Positions 8,327 through 17,261 are shown, counted from the first letter of the stretch. The stretch: DNA of 64,000 nucleotides from a bacterium (GCA_021811185.1 JAJZPL010000002.1:95917-159916); one strand, 5' to 3'. The notes: generated by a model from the letters alone, not told the origin. Numbers and translations: made by a program.

Positions 8327-10816
8327 ATGAAGCTTTTGAAAATATTATCGCTGGGGGCCATGATCATGCCGCAGAGCCTTTTCGCCTCGGATACTCTGGT
8401 TATACATTACAGCCGCTTGGGCGGCGATTACTTCGGCTGGAACCTGTGGACCTGGAACGAGTCCGACAGGAAGCCGGGCTTTGACCTGGCCCAGTCCGGT
8501 TCGGACGCCTACGGGGCCGTTTACCGCCTGGATCTTTCCTCTTCGGGCTTCGCCGGGGCCAAGGCCGGGTTCCTGCCGCGCAAGGGGAACTGGGCCGAGA
8601 AGGACTCGCCCGACCGCTTTATTAATTCCGTAAAAGGCGGCGATGTTTTTATTCAGGAGGGGGACGGCGCGGTCTACGCGGCGCCGCCCGTGATCTCCAC
8701 CGCCGTCACCGGGGCCTGGCTGGACGGCGACGGCGTGGTGCGCGCGGCTTTTAACCGCCCTGTGGACCGGGCCTTCGTCGACAGGCAGGGGTTCTACCTT
8801 ACGCGCGGCGAGTCGGCTTTCCAGCCGGTGCGCGGCGATACCGCCGGCGGGGCGGCTTATTCCCGCGCGGCCCTGCTTACCTTCGACAGCCTCGGCAACC
8901 CGGATTACCGGGCGCTCAACGCCGGCAAGTACCTGCTGCATTCCCGCGATTTCAAGCCTTTCCCGCTGGAACTCGGCAAAGCCGTTTACGGCGAGGATTT
9001 TAACCCGCGCCTGCCCCTGGGCCTGCTCGAGGAAAGCGGCGCTTCGGTCGTCCGTATCTTCGCGCCCAAGGCTGTCAGTGCCGAAGTCCTGCTGTACGAC
9101 CGGCCCGGCGCCAAGCCCGAGGTATACCCGATGACCTACCGCGACCGCGGCGTCTGGGAGAAGAATTTCGGGCGCGCGCTCACCGGCGGCTACTACCGCC
9201 TGCGCACCGTGCAGGGCGGCAAGACCTACGAGGGGCTGGACCCCTACGCGCGCTGCGTTACCGGCGACGCCGGGCTGGCCCAGATCGCCAGGGACACTAC
9301 GACCGTTGCCCCCGGGCCTTCTTTCGACCTGTCCGAGACCGTGCTCTACGAGGTGCACCTGCGCGACCTCACCTCCGACCCCTTTTCCGGCGTGAAGCAC
9401 CCGCGCGGCTACCTGGGCGCGGCCGAGACCGGCACCCGCCACCCGAAGTTCCCGGAGATCATGACCGGGCTGGACCATATCGCCGAGCTCGGCGTGAACG
9501 CGGTGCATATCCTGCCGTTCCAGGACTTCGAGAACGGCGACAGCACCAGCGCCTACAACTGGGGCTATATGCCGGTGAACTTCAATTCGCCGGAAGGCGC
9601 TTACGCCTCCAGCCCCGCGGACCTTTCCCGGGTGCGCGAGGCAAAACTGATGATCGACGCTTTCCACAAGAAGGGCCTGAAGGTGATCATGGACGTGGTC
9701 TACAACCACACGGCCGAGACCAAAACGCGGATCTACAACTTCAACGCCCTGGCCAAAGACTACTACTACCGCGCCAATCCCGACGGGACCTATTCCAACG
9801 GCTCCGGCTGCGGCAACGAGTTCATGACCGAGGCGCCGGCGGCCCGCCGCTTCCTGCTGGACAGCCTGCTCTACTGGGTGCGCGAGTACAAAGTGGACGG
9901 GTTTCGCTTCGACCTGATGGGCCTGATAGACACCGACACCGCGGCCGAAGTGGCGCGGGTGCTGCGGCAGGAGAAGCCGGACATCATCGTCTACGGCGAG
10001 CCCTGGACCGCCGGGGCCAGCCCCGTGCACGGCGTGAAAAAAGGCAGCCAGCGCTCCAAGGGTTACTCGGTCTTCAACGACAACTTTCGCGACGCTATCA
10101 AGGGCAGCGTGTTCTCGCTGGCCGACCTGGGCTACGTGGAGGCCGCCCGCAACCGCGACGCCGTGATGCGCGGCATCCGCGGCTCGGTGGACGACTTCAC
10201 CGACGGCCCGCTGGAGACGCTGAACTACGTCTCCTGCCACGACAACCACACGCTGTGGGACCGCATCGACCTCTCGGTGAAGGACGAGCCGCTGGCCAAC
10301 AAGGTGGCCATGGACAAGCTGGCCAACGCGCTGGTGCTGACCTCGCAGGGCGTGCCGTTCCTGCACGCCGGCGAGGAGTTCCTGCGCACCAAGAAGGGCG
10401 AGGAGAATTCCTACAACCTGCCTGACGAGATCAACCGCCTGGACTGGACCCGCAAAAAAGAGAACATGCCGGTCTTCGAATACTACCGCGACCTGATAGC
10501 GATGCGCAAAGCCCACCCTGTCTTCCGCATGTCCACGGCGGCCGAGGTCAGGGAGAATCTCAAGTTCTACGAAGAACTGGGGCTGAAGGTGGAGCCGCCG
10601 GCCATCGCCTACATGCTGTACGGCAGCCGCGAAAAGGACAACTGGAACCGCGTGCTGGTGCTGGTGAACCCGCTGAAGACCGCGCTTAAGTTCGCCCTGC
10701 CCCAGGGCTCCTGGCTTACCGCCTTCGACGAGAAAGGGCTGGTGAAAGAGCCGGGCGCGCCGCATACGGGTTCTTACGAGGCGCCGCCGCTGTCCCTTAC
10801 GGTGCTGAGACTTTAG
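8327..10816 (+). CDS. pulA: Type I pullulanase-like GH13 enzyme
   Basis: An 829-aa secreted alpha-1,6-glucan debranching enzyme. After a signal peptide (MKLLKILSLGAMIMPQSLFAS) and an N-terminal beta domain come a CBM48-like module (about residues 225-320) and a GH13 barrel. The barrel carries YNWGYMPVN, DVVYNHT, DGFRFDLMG with nucleophile Asp529, YGEPWTAG with acid/base Glu558, and SCHDNHTLWD with Asp639. The YNWGY motif is the hallmark of type I pullulanases, though the following residue is Met where Asp is usual. A short C-terminal beta domain ends the protein. GGGGG before the ATG is the ribosome-binding site. Export suggests use of external alpha-glucans. Confidence 0.85.
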   Translation: MKLLKILSLGAMIMPQSLFASDTLVIHYSRLGGDYFGWNLWTWNESDRKPGFDLAQSGSDAYGAVYRLDLSSSGFAGAKAGFLPRKGNWAEKDSPDRFINSVKGGDVFIQEGDGAVYAAPPVISTAVTGAWLDGDGVVRAAFNRPVDRAFVDRQGFYLTRGESAFQPVRGDTAGGAAYSRAALLTFDSLGNPDYRALNAGKYLLHSRDFKPFPLELGKAVYGEDFNPRLPLGLLEESGASVVRIFAPKAVSAEVLLYDRPGAKPEVYPMTYRDRGVWEKNFGRALTGGYYRLRTVQGGKTYEGLDPYARCVTGDAGLAQIARDTTTVAPGPSFDLSETVLYEVHLRDLTSDPFSGVKHPRGYLGAAETGTRHPKFPEIMTGLDHIAELGVNAVHILPFQDFENGDSTSAYNWGYMPVNFNSPEGAYASSPADLSRVREAKLMIDAFHKKGLKVIMDVVYNHTAETKTRIYNFNALAKDYYYRANPDGTYSNGSGCGNEFMTEAPAARRFLLDSLLYWVREYKVDGFRFDLMGLIDTDTAAEVARVLRQEKPDIIVYGEPWTAGASPVHGVKKGSQRSKGYSVFNDNFRDAIKGSVFSLADLGYVEAARNRDAVMRGIRGSVDDFTDGPLETLNYVSCHDNHTLWDRIDLSVKDEPLANKVAMDKLANALVLTSQGVPFLHAGEEFLRTKKGEENSYNLPDEINRLDWTRKKENMPVFEYYRDLIAMRKAHPVFRMSTAAEVRENLKFYEELGLKVEPPAIAYMLYGSREKDNWNRVLVLVNPLKTALKFALPQGSWLTAFDEKGLVKEPGAPHTGSYEAPPLSLTVLRL

Positions 10817-10827
10817 ACCCAGGACGC

Positions 10828-10864
10828 GCCGGGCCTAAAGCCTCTAGTGCCCGGCCCGGGTTTC
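10828..10864 (+). terminator. Weak GC-rich terminator-like hairpin
   Basis: GCCGGGC (10828-10834) pairs with GCCCGGC (10849-10855) around a 14-nt loop, followed by CCGGGTTT with a very short T run. It lies just after the pullulanase gene and before the next promoter. Confidence 0.35.
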
Positions 10865-10867
10865 AGG

Positions 10868-10873
10868 TAGAAT
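10868..10873 (+). promoter_or_regulatory. -10 box TAGAAT
   Basis: TAGAAT in the context GGTAGAATA, 32 bases before the next start codon. It matches the recurrent -10 form of this window. No good -35 is seen in the preceding GC-rich hairpin. Confidence 0.45.
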
Positions 10874-10905
10874 ATTTTAGCAGTCCATATACGCAGGAGG
10901 GTTCG

Positions 10906-11559
10906 ATGAAAAAAATTCTATTGGCTCTGGTCATGGTCTCTTCGGCTTCGGCCGCTTACTCCTCGGATTTCAACCTTGAAACTATAAAAGCCGCCGACCT
11001 CGGCGTAAAGACCGAGGCCGCGGAAGTTCCCGCGCCCGCCGCCCCCGCCAGGGACGCCGCGCAGGACCAGCTGGCCAGGTACCAGCAGGTAGTCAACGAA
11101 CTTAACGCGGTCCGCAACGACCTTACCTGGGTAAGGAGCGACCTGGATAACATGGAGATCCGCGTCAGAAGGGCTATCCAGCTTAACGGCCCCGACCTCT
11201 TCATTCAGTCCGATATCCGCCGCATGAGCATGGATATGTCCCGCCGTTTCGACAATATGCAGCGCGCGGCCATGGACGTGAGAGGCCTGCTCGCTTCCGC
11301 CGTAAAATCCGCCGAACTTAATAAAGCGGCGCGCGACATGGACTGGGCGGCCAGTGACATTCTCCGCGACGTCTGGCCTACGCTCGAGAATTCGGCGCAG
11401 CGCCTGGAATCCGCTATCCGCTCCGGCAGGCCCGAGATCGTGGGTTACGACTCACAGTGGGCCGCCATGGACATCTCGCGCTTCAGCCGCCAGTTGAGCG
11501 ACCAGGCCCGCAACGCTTCTTTCGACACGCGGACCCTGGTTTCCCAGACCCAGCCTTAA
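10906..11559 (+). CDS. Secreted helical protein of unknown function
   Basis: I do not recognise a family. The 217-aa product starts with a clear signal peptide (MKKILLALVMVSSASAAYSS), then a proline/alanine-rich linker (residues 40-52). A long, mostly helical body follows, with heptad-like spacing (LARYQQVVNELNAVRNDLTWVRSDLDNMEIRVRRA). It contains repeated Met-Asp elements (MSMDMSRRFDNM, AMDVRG, DMDWAASD, AMDISRF). It probably lies in the periplasm. GGAGG is well placed before the ATG, and a strong hairpin terminator follows directly, so it is a single-gene unit. Confidence 0.75.
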   Translation: MKKILLALVMVSSASAAYSSDFNLETIKAADLGVKTEAAEVPAPAAPARDAAQDQLARYQQVVNELNAVRNDLTWVRSDLDNMEIRVRRAIQLNGPDLFIQSDIRRMSMDMSRRFDNMQRAAMDVRGLLASAVKSAELNKAARDMDWAASDILRDVWPTLENSAQRLESAIRSGRPEIVGYDSQWAAMDISRFSRQLSDQARNASFDTRTLVSQTQP

Positions 11560-11589
11560 AACGACCGGTGCGGCTTAGCGCCGCCCATA

Positions 11590-11617
11590 AAGCGGGACCA
11601 TAGGGTCCCGCTTTTTT
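11590..11617 (+). terminator. Rho-independent terminator
   Basis: Ten-base perfect stem AAGCGGGACC / GGTCCCGCTT with an ATAG loop and a six-T tract. Confidence 0.9.
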
Positions 11618-11623
11618 GTTTGC

Positions 11624-11629
11624 TAGAAT
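11624..11629 (+). promoter_or_regulatory. -10 box TAGAAT for the sigma-factor operon
   Basis: TAGAAT directly after the T tract of the preceding terminator, 55 bases before the chosen sigma-factor start. The upstream TTG start suggested by the ORF track overlaps this box and the terminator, so it is unlikely to be used. Confidence 0.45.
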
Positions 11630-11684
11630 TAATGAACTAATCAGGCCGCCCCGGCTACTAAAGAACGGAGGGCGCCGCGACTAT

Positions 11685-12251
11685 ATGGAAAACAGCAGCG
11701 ACGAAGAACTTATCCGGGCGGCGGGGCGGGGGGAGGGCCCCGCCCTGGGGGAACTCGTCCGGCGCTACCAGGACCGGGTCCTGAGTTTTATGGCCTGGAA
11801 CTTTTCGCTGCCGGCCGAAGAAGCGCTTGATATGACGCAGGAGGTGTTCCTGGCGGTCTGGAAGAGCGCGGGCTCGTACCGGGGAGAGTCCCTGTTCCGC
11901 ACCTGGCTTTTTTCGGTGGCGAGGAACGTGGGATTGAGTTATTTCCGCCATTACCTGGCCAAGAAGACGGAGAGCGCCGGGCTGCTGTTCGGCGACGAGG
12001 AATTCGAGAACATCCCGGACGCCGCGCCCGGCCTGCTGGAGGGGCTGGAGACCGGGGAGCGCGCTGCTTTCGTCCGCGCTTCGGTGGAGAAGCTGCCGGG
12101 CAAGCTGAAGGCGGCGCTGCTGCTGCGTGAGTGGGAAGGCCTGCCTTACGAGGACATCGCCGTGGTGCTGGGCGTGCCGGTGGGGACCGTGCGCTCCAGG
12201 CTGCATAACGCCCATGCCAGGCTTTTCAAACTGCTGAGGGAGAGGATATGA
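11685..12251 (+). CDS. ECF RNA polymerase sigma factor
   Basis: A 188-aa sigma-70-family protein of group IV. Region 2 is LVRRYQDRVLSFMAWNFSLPAEEALDMTQEVFLAVW...FRTWLFSVARNVGLSYFRH, and region 4 is LPGKLKAALLLREWEGLPYEDIAVVLGVPVGTVRSRLHNAHARL with a helix-turn-helix. I start at ATG 11685 rather than the tracked TTG at 11616, because the upstream 23 codons overlap a terminator and a -10 box. GGAGG lies about 13 bases before this ATG, a slightly long spacing. Its stop overlaps the anti-sigma start by four bases. It likely directs RNA polymerase to an envelope or stress regulon and is controlled by the next protein. Confidence 0.9.
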   Translation: MENSSDEELIRAAGRGEGPALGELVRRYQDRVLSFMAWNFSLPAEEALDMTQEVFLAVWKSAGSYRGESLFRTWLFSVARNVGLSYFRHYLAKKTESAGLLFGDEEFENIPDAAPGLLEGLETGERAAFVRASVEKLPGKLKAALLLREWEGLPYEDIAVVLGVPVGTVRSRLHNAHARLFKLLRERI

Positions 12252-12766
12252 ACTGCGATGCTGAAATGAGAACGCGCGTAGCCGCGCTGGCCGCCGGGGA
12301 GCTGACCCCGGCGGAGGCGCTGGAAACGGAACGGCATATAGCCGGCTGCCCTGCCTGCGCCGCGCTCAGGCTGGCCGCGCTCGAGGAGCGGGCCGCCCTT
12401 AAGGAAGCCGGCGCCCCGCTGCTGAAGGCGGGCCCCGCTTTTGCCGCCAGGGTCCTGGCCGCGGCCGCCGCGGGCGAAAGCCGCGGACAGCGCGCCGCGG
12501 CGGCGGCTCTGGCTTTCGCGGCCGGTTTCGCCGTGCTCATGCTTTTCATGCCGCACGGGCGCGGCTCAGTCAGCCCGGCCCGCTCTTCGCTGAACCCGCT
12601 TTACGCGCCCAATCTGGCCGGCGGCGGGGCTCCGGCCGCCAGCGTGCTTGGCGACCTTAAGGGCAGCACCGCCGACCTGTTCTATATGCTGAGCTGCAGG
12701 AAGGAACTGCCGGCGGCGGCTGGATCTGTTATAAACTTGAAAAATGGCGGTCAGGAGGGATTATGA
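12248..12766 (+). CDS. Zinc-finger (ZAS) anti-sigma factor, membrane anchored
   Basis: A 172-aa protein with an N-terminal zinc anti-sigma motif: Cys3, then HIAGCPAC giving His30-x3-Cys34-x2-Cys37. An Ala-rich linker is followed by one TM segment (about 80-100) and a short C-terminal domain outside the membrane. ZAS proteins hold ECF sigma factors inactive until a signal reaches the outer domain. Four-base overlaps with the sigma gene upstream and the SAF-domain gene downstream indicate one operon. The C-terminal sensor domain is not one I recognise. Confidence 0.8.
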   Translation: MNCDAEMRTRVAALAAGELTPAEALETERHIAGCPACAALRLAALEERAALKEAGAPLLKAGPAFAARVLAAAAAGESRGQRAAAAALAFAAGFAVLMLFMPHGRGSVSPARSSLNPLYAPNLAGGGAPAASVLGDLKGSTADLFYMLSCRKELPAAAGSVINLKNGGQEGL

Positions 12767-13209
12767 AAGTGAAAACTATGGCGGCGCTGGCGGCGATACT
12801 GGTTCTGGCCGGAATATTTTTCGGCCCTTACCGCAGGCACATGGAGGACCGCAGGCCGGCGCTGGCGCCGGGCTACCGCGGCCTCGTGATGCAGTTCCCG
12901 AAGGAGCAGCTGCAGTGGGTGAAGAAAGGGGACGCCCTGGACGTGATCTGCGTGTTCGACGCCATCATGGGTCCCAAGAACGGGGGGGCGACCACGAAAG
13001 AAAAAGTGGCGGCGACGCTCCTTCAGAACGTGAAGGTGGCCGGCGTTAACTCCCATAAGGGGACCATCGTGCTGCTGGTGAACCCGAACGAGGCCCAGTA
13101 CGCCGCGCTCTCGCTGTCGCAGGGTAACGTAAGCCTGTCGCTCAGGACGGCGGGGGATTCGGAGCTGAAGCCCATGGAGATAGCCAGCTTCAAGCGCCTG
13201 ATCCGCTAG
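12763..13209 (+). CDS. Membrane-anchored CpaB/RcpC-like SAF-domain protein
   Basis: A 148-aa protein with an N-terminal TM anchor (MKVKTMAALAAILVLAGIFF) and an extracytoplasmic domain. The domain resembles the C-terminal RcpC part of CpaB: VKKGDALDVICVFDA, LLQNVKVAGV and VLLVNPNEAQYAALSLSQGNVSLSLR. CpaB helps assemble Flp/Tad pili, but this protein lacks the usual full-length SAF region and no pilus genes are nearby. The link to a sigma / anti-sigma pair suggests a partner or output of that circuit. GGAGGG precedes the ATG, which overlaps the anti-sigma stop. Confidence 0.6.
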   Translation: MKVKTMAALAAILVLAGIFFGPYRRHMEDRRPALAPGYRGLVMQFPKEQLQWVKKGDALDVICVFDAIMGPKNGGATTKEKVAATLLQNVKVAGVNSHKGTIVLLVNPNEAQYAALSLSQGNVSLSLRTAGDSELKPMEIASFKRLIR

Positions 13210-13218
13210 GGAAACGTT

Positions 13219-13253
13219 CCCGCGCCGGGCCTGTAGACCGGCGCGGGAGTTTT
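13219..13253 (+). terminator. Rho-independent terminator
   Basis: Ten-base perfect stem CCCGCGCCGG / CCGGCGCGGG with a 9-nt loop, followed by AGTTTT. It ends the sigma-factor operon. Confidence 0.8.
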
Positions 13254-13313
13254 AGCGAGGAGTTCGCGGAACCTGCCTTCTTGATTTTTTCCGGAAATGT
13301 AACATTTTGGACA

Positions 13314-13341
13314 TTAAAAAGGCCGGGCGTTAATGTATACT
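13314..13341 (+). promoter_or_regulatory. Candidate promoter TTAAAA-16-TATACT
   Basis: TTAAAA (13314-13319) and TATACT (13336-13341) precede the PorV-like gene. TATATT and TATTAT overlap the same AT-rich stretch, so the exact -10 is uncertain. Confidence 0.4.
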
Positions 13342-13373
13342 ATATTATCGCGGCCGGGCCCGCGCTCTTTGCT

Positions 13374-14420
13374 ATGAAGAAATCGGCCAGGACCATGCTT
13401 TTGCGTGCTATAGCTGCGGCTGCCCTTTTGGCCGCCTGGCCGGCTCCGCGCGCCCTCGCCGGAGGGGCCGGTACCACTACCGCCAATTTCCTTAAGATCC
13501 CCGTAGCCGCAGTGCCTTCCGGGCTGGCCGAAGCCTATACCGCCATGGTCGGGCCCGACTCTATGCTCTATAACCCGGCGGGCTTGGGCTTGCTCAGCTA
13601 TTCTTCGCTTTCGGGCTCCCATAACCAGTATATCGACGGTATAACCCAGGAGTACCTGGCCGCCACCTGGCGGTCGCCGTGGGGCACCCTGGGGGCCGCC
13701 TTCACCACGCTTAACAGCGGCAGCATCGACGCGTACGATGCCAACGACATGCGCATCGGCGATACCTCGAGCGGGCATACCATGATGTCGCTTTCCTTCG
13801 GCCAGTCCTGGCCGCATTTCAACCAGGATATCGGCAAGCTGGACCCCATGCTGATCACGCCCGGCTGGACCAAGGTGCCGCTGGTCCGCGACTACCGCCC
13901 CAGGTCCTACAGGTTCTCGGCCGGCGCCACCGTTAAAAAAATAAGCGAAAAGCTCGGCAGCGATTCCGCTTCCTCCTACGCTTACGACGCGGGGGTCCTG
14001 CTGGTGTTGCCCCATCATTTCCATCTCGGGGCTTCCGCCCTGAACATGGGCGGCAGCGAGAAATTCGCGGGGGAAACCTACAAGCTGCCCTCCGCCGCGC
14101 GCTTCGGCTTCGCCAAGGACTTTCGCACGATAAACGACGTGATGGTGTTCACGCTCTCTTCCGACCTGGTGAAGTATTCCGACAGTGGGTATATCAGCGC
14201 CACCGGCCTAGAGACAGACGTGATGCGGCTGTTCCAGCTGCGCATCGGCTACCAGACGCGCAAGGATTCCGGCTCGCGCATCAGCGGCGGTTTCGGCATG
14301 ACCTTCGACAGCCTGGCGGACAAGAACAGTTTCCTCCGCGGGGCGCGCGTGGATTATTCCTACCTGGACTATGGTTCGCTGGGGGGCACCCACCGGCTGG
14401 GGGTCCAGTTCATCTGGTAG
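13374..14420 (+). CDS. PorV/PorQ-family outer-membrane beta-barrel protein
   Basis: A 348-aa protein with signal peptide MKKSARTMLLRAIAAAALLAAWPAPRALA. The mature start GGAGTTTANFLKIPVAAVPSGLAEAYTAMVGPDSMLYNPAGLG is typical of PorV/PorQ (UPF0164) proteins, whose barrels act in type IX secretion or as fatty-acid-transporter-like pores. Alternating strands run to the C-terminal HRLGVQFIW, which ends in an aromatic residue as barrels do. The tracked TTG start at 13281 is rejected because its first 31 codons cover the promoter region. No other type IX genes are in the window, so only the fold is claimed. Confidence 0.75.
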   Translation: MKKSARTMLLRAIAAAALLAAWPAPRALAGGAGTTTANFLKIPVAAVPSGLAEAYTAMVGPDSMLYNPAGLGLLSYSSLSGSHNQYIDGITQEYLAATWRSPWGTLGAAFTTLNSGSIDAYDANDMRIGDTSSGHTMMSLSFGQSWPHFNQDIGKLDPMLITPGWTKVPLVRDYRPRSYRFSAGATVKKISEKLGSDSASSYAYDAGVLLVLPHHFHLGASALNMGGSEKFAGETYKLPSAARFGFAKDFRTINDVMVFTLSSDLVKYSDSGYISATGLETDVMRLFQLRIGYQTRKDSGSRISGGFGMTFDSLADKNSFLRGARVDYSYLDYGSLGGTHRLGVQFIW

Positions 14421-14434
14421 CGCGGCCTTTTTTG

Positions 14435-14440
14435 TATAAT
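14435..14440 (+). promoter_or_regulatory. -10 box TATAAT directing a leaderless start
   Basis: Perfect TATAAT with six bases between it and ATG 14447. The expected transcription start coincides with the A of the ATG. No Shine-Dalgarno is present. The promoter lies in the 26-bp gap after the PorV-like gene. Confidence 0.6.
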
Positions 14441-14446
14441 TCAATA

Positions 14447-15376
14447 ATGGATGTCGATGAATATATAAGGCAACGCGCCGCCGCTATAAACGCGGCTCTC
14501 CCGGGTTTTATAACCAGCCTTAAAGGGGCGCAGCCCGCCCTCTCTAAAGCCATGGCCTACCCGCTGGCGGCCGGCGGCAAGCGCCTGCGCCCGCTCCTGA
14601 TGGGCGCCTCTTACGAGATCTTCGGCGGCAGGGCCGCCGACATCCTGCCCGCGGCCTGCGCCATAGAGATGCTGCATACCTATTCGCTCGTTCACGACGA
14701 CCTGCCGGCCATGGACGACGACGACCTGCGCCGAGGCCGCCCCACCAGCCACAAGGTTTACGGCGAGGCCCTGGCCATCCTCTCCGGCGACGCGCTGCTG
14801 ACCGACGCTTTTACCGTCCTGCTTTCCTCGAAGTATCCCGGCGGCGTCAAGCCGGAGCGCGTGCTCCGCGCCGCGGGCATCCTTGCCTCCAGGGCGGGCG
14901 CCCGGGGCATGGTGTCGGGGCAGGCGGCGGACCTGGGAGCCGAGGGCTTTCTCCCGGGGGGGAAGATCCCGGCCGCCCGGAAGAAAGCCGGGCTGAGGCT
15001 GCTTTCCTACATCCACCAGCACAAGACCGCCGACTTGATCACCGCCGCGGTGGAGATGGGCGCGGCCCTGGCCGGCGCCCCGGAAAAAGACTTTAAGGCC
15101 ATGTCCGCCTTCGGGCGCGATCTGGGCCTCTGCTTCCAGGTGGCGGACGACATCCTGGACGTGGTGGGGGATAAGAAGAAACTCGGGAAGAGCGGCAGCG
15201 ACGCGCGCAACCGCAAGCTCACCTACGCCTCCCTGCTGGGCGTGGAGGAAGCCCGCGGCCGGGCGGCGGCGCTGATGCGCCGGGCCCTGGCCGGTCTCGC
15301 CGGGGTAAACGGCGCGGCCGCCCCAAAAGAAGCCCTGGCCGGCCTGGCCGGTTTCGTCTACGGGAGGGAAAGCTGA
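14447..15376 (+). CDS. Polyprenyl diphosphate synthase (IspA/GGPP-type)
   Basis: A 309-aa trans-prenyltransferase that condenses allylic diphosphates with IPP. The first Asp-rich motif is HDDLPAMDDDDLRRG and the second is QVADDILDVVGD, with GGKRLRP binding IPP. Short-chain type (C15-C20) is likely from length and the IspA-like layout, but chain length cannot be fixed by eye. ATG 14447 (MDVDEYIRQ) is preferred over the tracked TTG at 14432, which overlaps the -10 box. The next gene, dxs, starts one base after its stop, joining precursor supply with prenyl elongation. Confidence 0.88.
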   Translation: MDVDEYIRQRAAAINAALPGFITSLKGAQPALSKAMAYPLAAGGKRLRPLLMGASYEIFGGRAADILPAACAIEMLHTYSLVHDDLPAMDDDDLRRGRPTSHKVYGEALAILSGDALLTDAFTVLLSSKYPGGVKPERVLRAAGILASRAGARGMVSGQAADLGAEGFLPGGKIPAARKKAGLRLLSYIHQHKTADLITAAVEMGAALAGAPEKDFKAMSAFGRDLGLCFQVADDILDVVGDKKKLGKSGSDARNRKLTYASLLGVEEARGRAAALMRRALAGLAGVNGAAAPKEALAGLAGFVYGRES

Positions 15377-15377
15377 T

Positions 15378-17261
15378 ATGCCTCTCCTCTCCAATATAAG
15401 AGGTTCGGAAGACATAAAGAAACTTTCCGCGGCGGCCCTGCCGGAACTGGCCGAGGAAGTGCGCCGGCTCATCATAGAGGGCGTCAGCCGCACCGGCGGC
15501 CACCTGGCCTCCAGCCTGGGGGCGGCGGACCTGATCCTGTCGCTGCATTACGTCTTCGACACGCCCCGCGACCGCATAGTTTTCGACACCGGGCACCAGG
15601 CCTACGCCCATAAGATCCTCACCGGGCGGGCCGACAGTTTTCACACCATCCGTACGAAGGGCGGCCTTTCCGGTTTCCTCAAACGCTACGAATCCGAATA
15701 CGACGCCTTCGGCGCCGGGCACGCCTCCACGGCCCTTTCCGCCGCCGCGGGCATGGCCGCGGCCCGCGACCAGGCCGGGGCCTCTTACCGCGTGGTGGCC
15801 GTGGTGGCCGACGGCGCTATGACAGGCGGCATGGCCTGGGAGGCCATGCAGAACGTCGGGCAACTGGGCACGGACCTGCTGGTGGTGCTGAACGACAACC
15901 AGATGTTCATCTCGCAGCGCGTCGGGCGCCTGGGGCGCATCCTCACGAAGCTCCTCACGCTGGGCACGATCCAGAACGCCGAGCGCAAGGCCGAGCTGTT
16001 CCTGAACCGCTTCCAGTTCTGGGGCAAGAACATCCTGCGCGTGGCCAAGCGCGCGCGCGTGCTCTTCTTCCCCGGCATGATCTTCGAGGAAATGGGCTTT
16101 ACCTACTACGGGCCGGTGGACGGTCACAATATAGCCGAGCTGGTGGAAGTGCTGGGCTACGTTAAAAATCTGAAGGGCCCCGTCATGCTGCACGTGGTCA
16201 CCAAAAAAGGCCGCGGCTACGCGCCGGCGGAGACGGCCCCCACCAAATTCCACGGCGCGGCCAGTTTCGACGTGGAAACGGGGATCTCGGCCAAGGCGTC
16301 CGCGCCCGCCGCGCCCTCTTTCACCTCGGTCTTCGGTACGACCCTGGTTAAACTGGCCAGGAAGGACAGCCGGATCTGCGCTATAACCGCGGCCATGCCG
16401 GAGGGGACAGGGCTGGACCTGTTCCGCGACGCTTTTCCCAAGCGGTATTACGACGTCGGCATCGCCGAAGAGCACGCCATCACCTTCGCCGCAGGGCTTG
16501 CCGCGGACGGTATGAAGCCGGTGGCCGCCATCTACTCCTCTTTCATGCAGCGCGCTTTCGATCAGGTACAGCACGACATCTCCCTGCAAAAGCTGCCGGT
16601 GGTGATCGCGATGGACCGCGCCGGCCTGGTGGGGGAGGACGGCCCCACGCACCACGGCGTGTTCGATATTTCCCTTTTCCGGATGCTGCCTGACGTGGTG
16701 GTTATGGCCGCCGCCGACGAGAACGAGCTGCAGCACATGCTGGCTACGGCCTTCGCCTGCGGCAAGCCCGCGCTGCTGCGCTACCCGCGCGGCCGCGGCT
16801 TCGGCGTGCCGATGGACCCCGAACCGGCGGAGCTGCCGCTCGGCAAGGGCCGCGTGCTGCTGCCCGGCAAGGACGTCAATTTTCTGGCCATAGGCAACCG
16901 GGTACACCCGGCCGTTAAGGCCGCCGAACTCCTCCGGGCCTCCGGCATAGACGCCGGCGTGGCCGATATGAGGTTCGTGAAGCCGCTCGATACGGAACTC
17001 ATAAACAAACTGGCCGCCTCCGGGCCGCTGATCACCGTAGAGGATAACGCGCTCGCCGGCGGCTTCGGCTCTGCGGTGCTGGAATACCTTAACGGGTCCG
17101 GCATGGAGACCAGGCTGCTGCGCCTCGGCATTCCGGACGAATACGTCGAGCAGGGCAAGCCCGAAGAGCTTTACGAGGACCTGGGCCTGACCGCGGAAAA
17201 GATGGCCGCGCAGGCCTCGGCGTGGCTCGCGAAAAAAGATCTGCTGAAGACCAACAACTAA
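15378..17261 (+). CDS. dxs: 1-deoxy-D-xylulose-5-phosphate synthase
   Basis: A 627-aa thiamine-diphosphate transketolase-like enzyme that condenses pyruvate and glyceraldehyde-3-phosphate in the first MEP-pathway step. Visible motifs are GGHLASSLGAADLILSLHY, DTGHQAYAHKILTGR, the ThDP/Mg motif ADGAMTGGMAWEAM...LNDNQMFIS, and the catalytic glutamate in GIAEEHAITFAAGLA. RAGLVGEDGPTHHGVFD is the usual C-terminal signature. Length and domain order are normal. A GGAGGGAAAG stretch before the ATG lies inside the end of the prenyl synthase gene, so the two are probably coupled. Confidence 0.95.
   Translation: MPLLSNIRGSEDIKKLSAAALPELAEEVRRLIIEGVSRTGGHLASSLGAADLILSLHYVFDTPRDRIVFDTGHQAYAHKILTGRADSFHTIRTKGGLSGFLKRYESEYDAFGAGHASTALSAAAGMAAARDQAGASYRVVAVVADGAMTGGMAWEAMQNVGQLGTDLLVVLNDNQMFISQRVGRLGRILTKLLTLGTIQNAERKAELFLNRFQFWGKNILRVAKRARVLFFPGMIFEEMGFTYYGPVDGHNIAELVEVLGYVKNLKGPVMLHVVTKKGRGYAPAETAPTKFHGAASFDVETGISAKASAPAAPSFTSVFGTTLVKLARKDSRICAITAAMPEGTGLDLFRDAFPKRYYDVGIAEEHAITFAAGLAADGMKPVAAIYSSFMQRAFDQVQHDISLQKLPVVIAMDRAGLVGEDGPTHHGVFDISLFRMLPDVVVMAAADENELQHMLATAFACGKPALLRYPRGRGFGVPMDPEPAELPLGKGRVLLPGKDVNFLAIGNRVHPAVKAAELLRASGIDAGVADMRFVKPLDTELINKLAASGPLITVEDNALAGGFGSAVLEYLNGSGMETRLLRLGIPDEYVEQGKPEELYEDLGLTAEKMAAQASAWLAKKDLLKTNN

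Noticed and set aside
8345-10765. 806-aa minus-strand ORF
   Set aside because: Shadow of the pullulanase gene, which has complete GH13 motifs.
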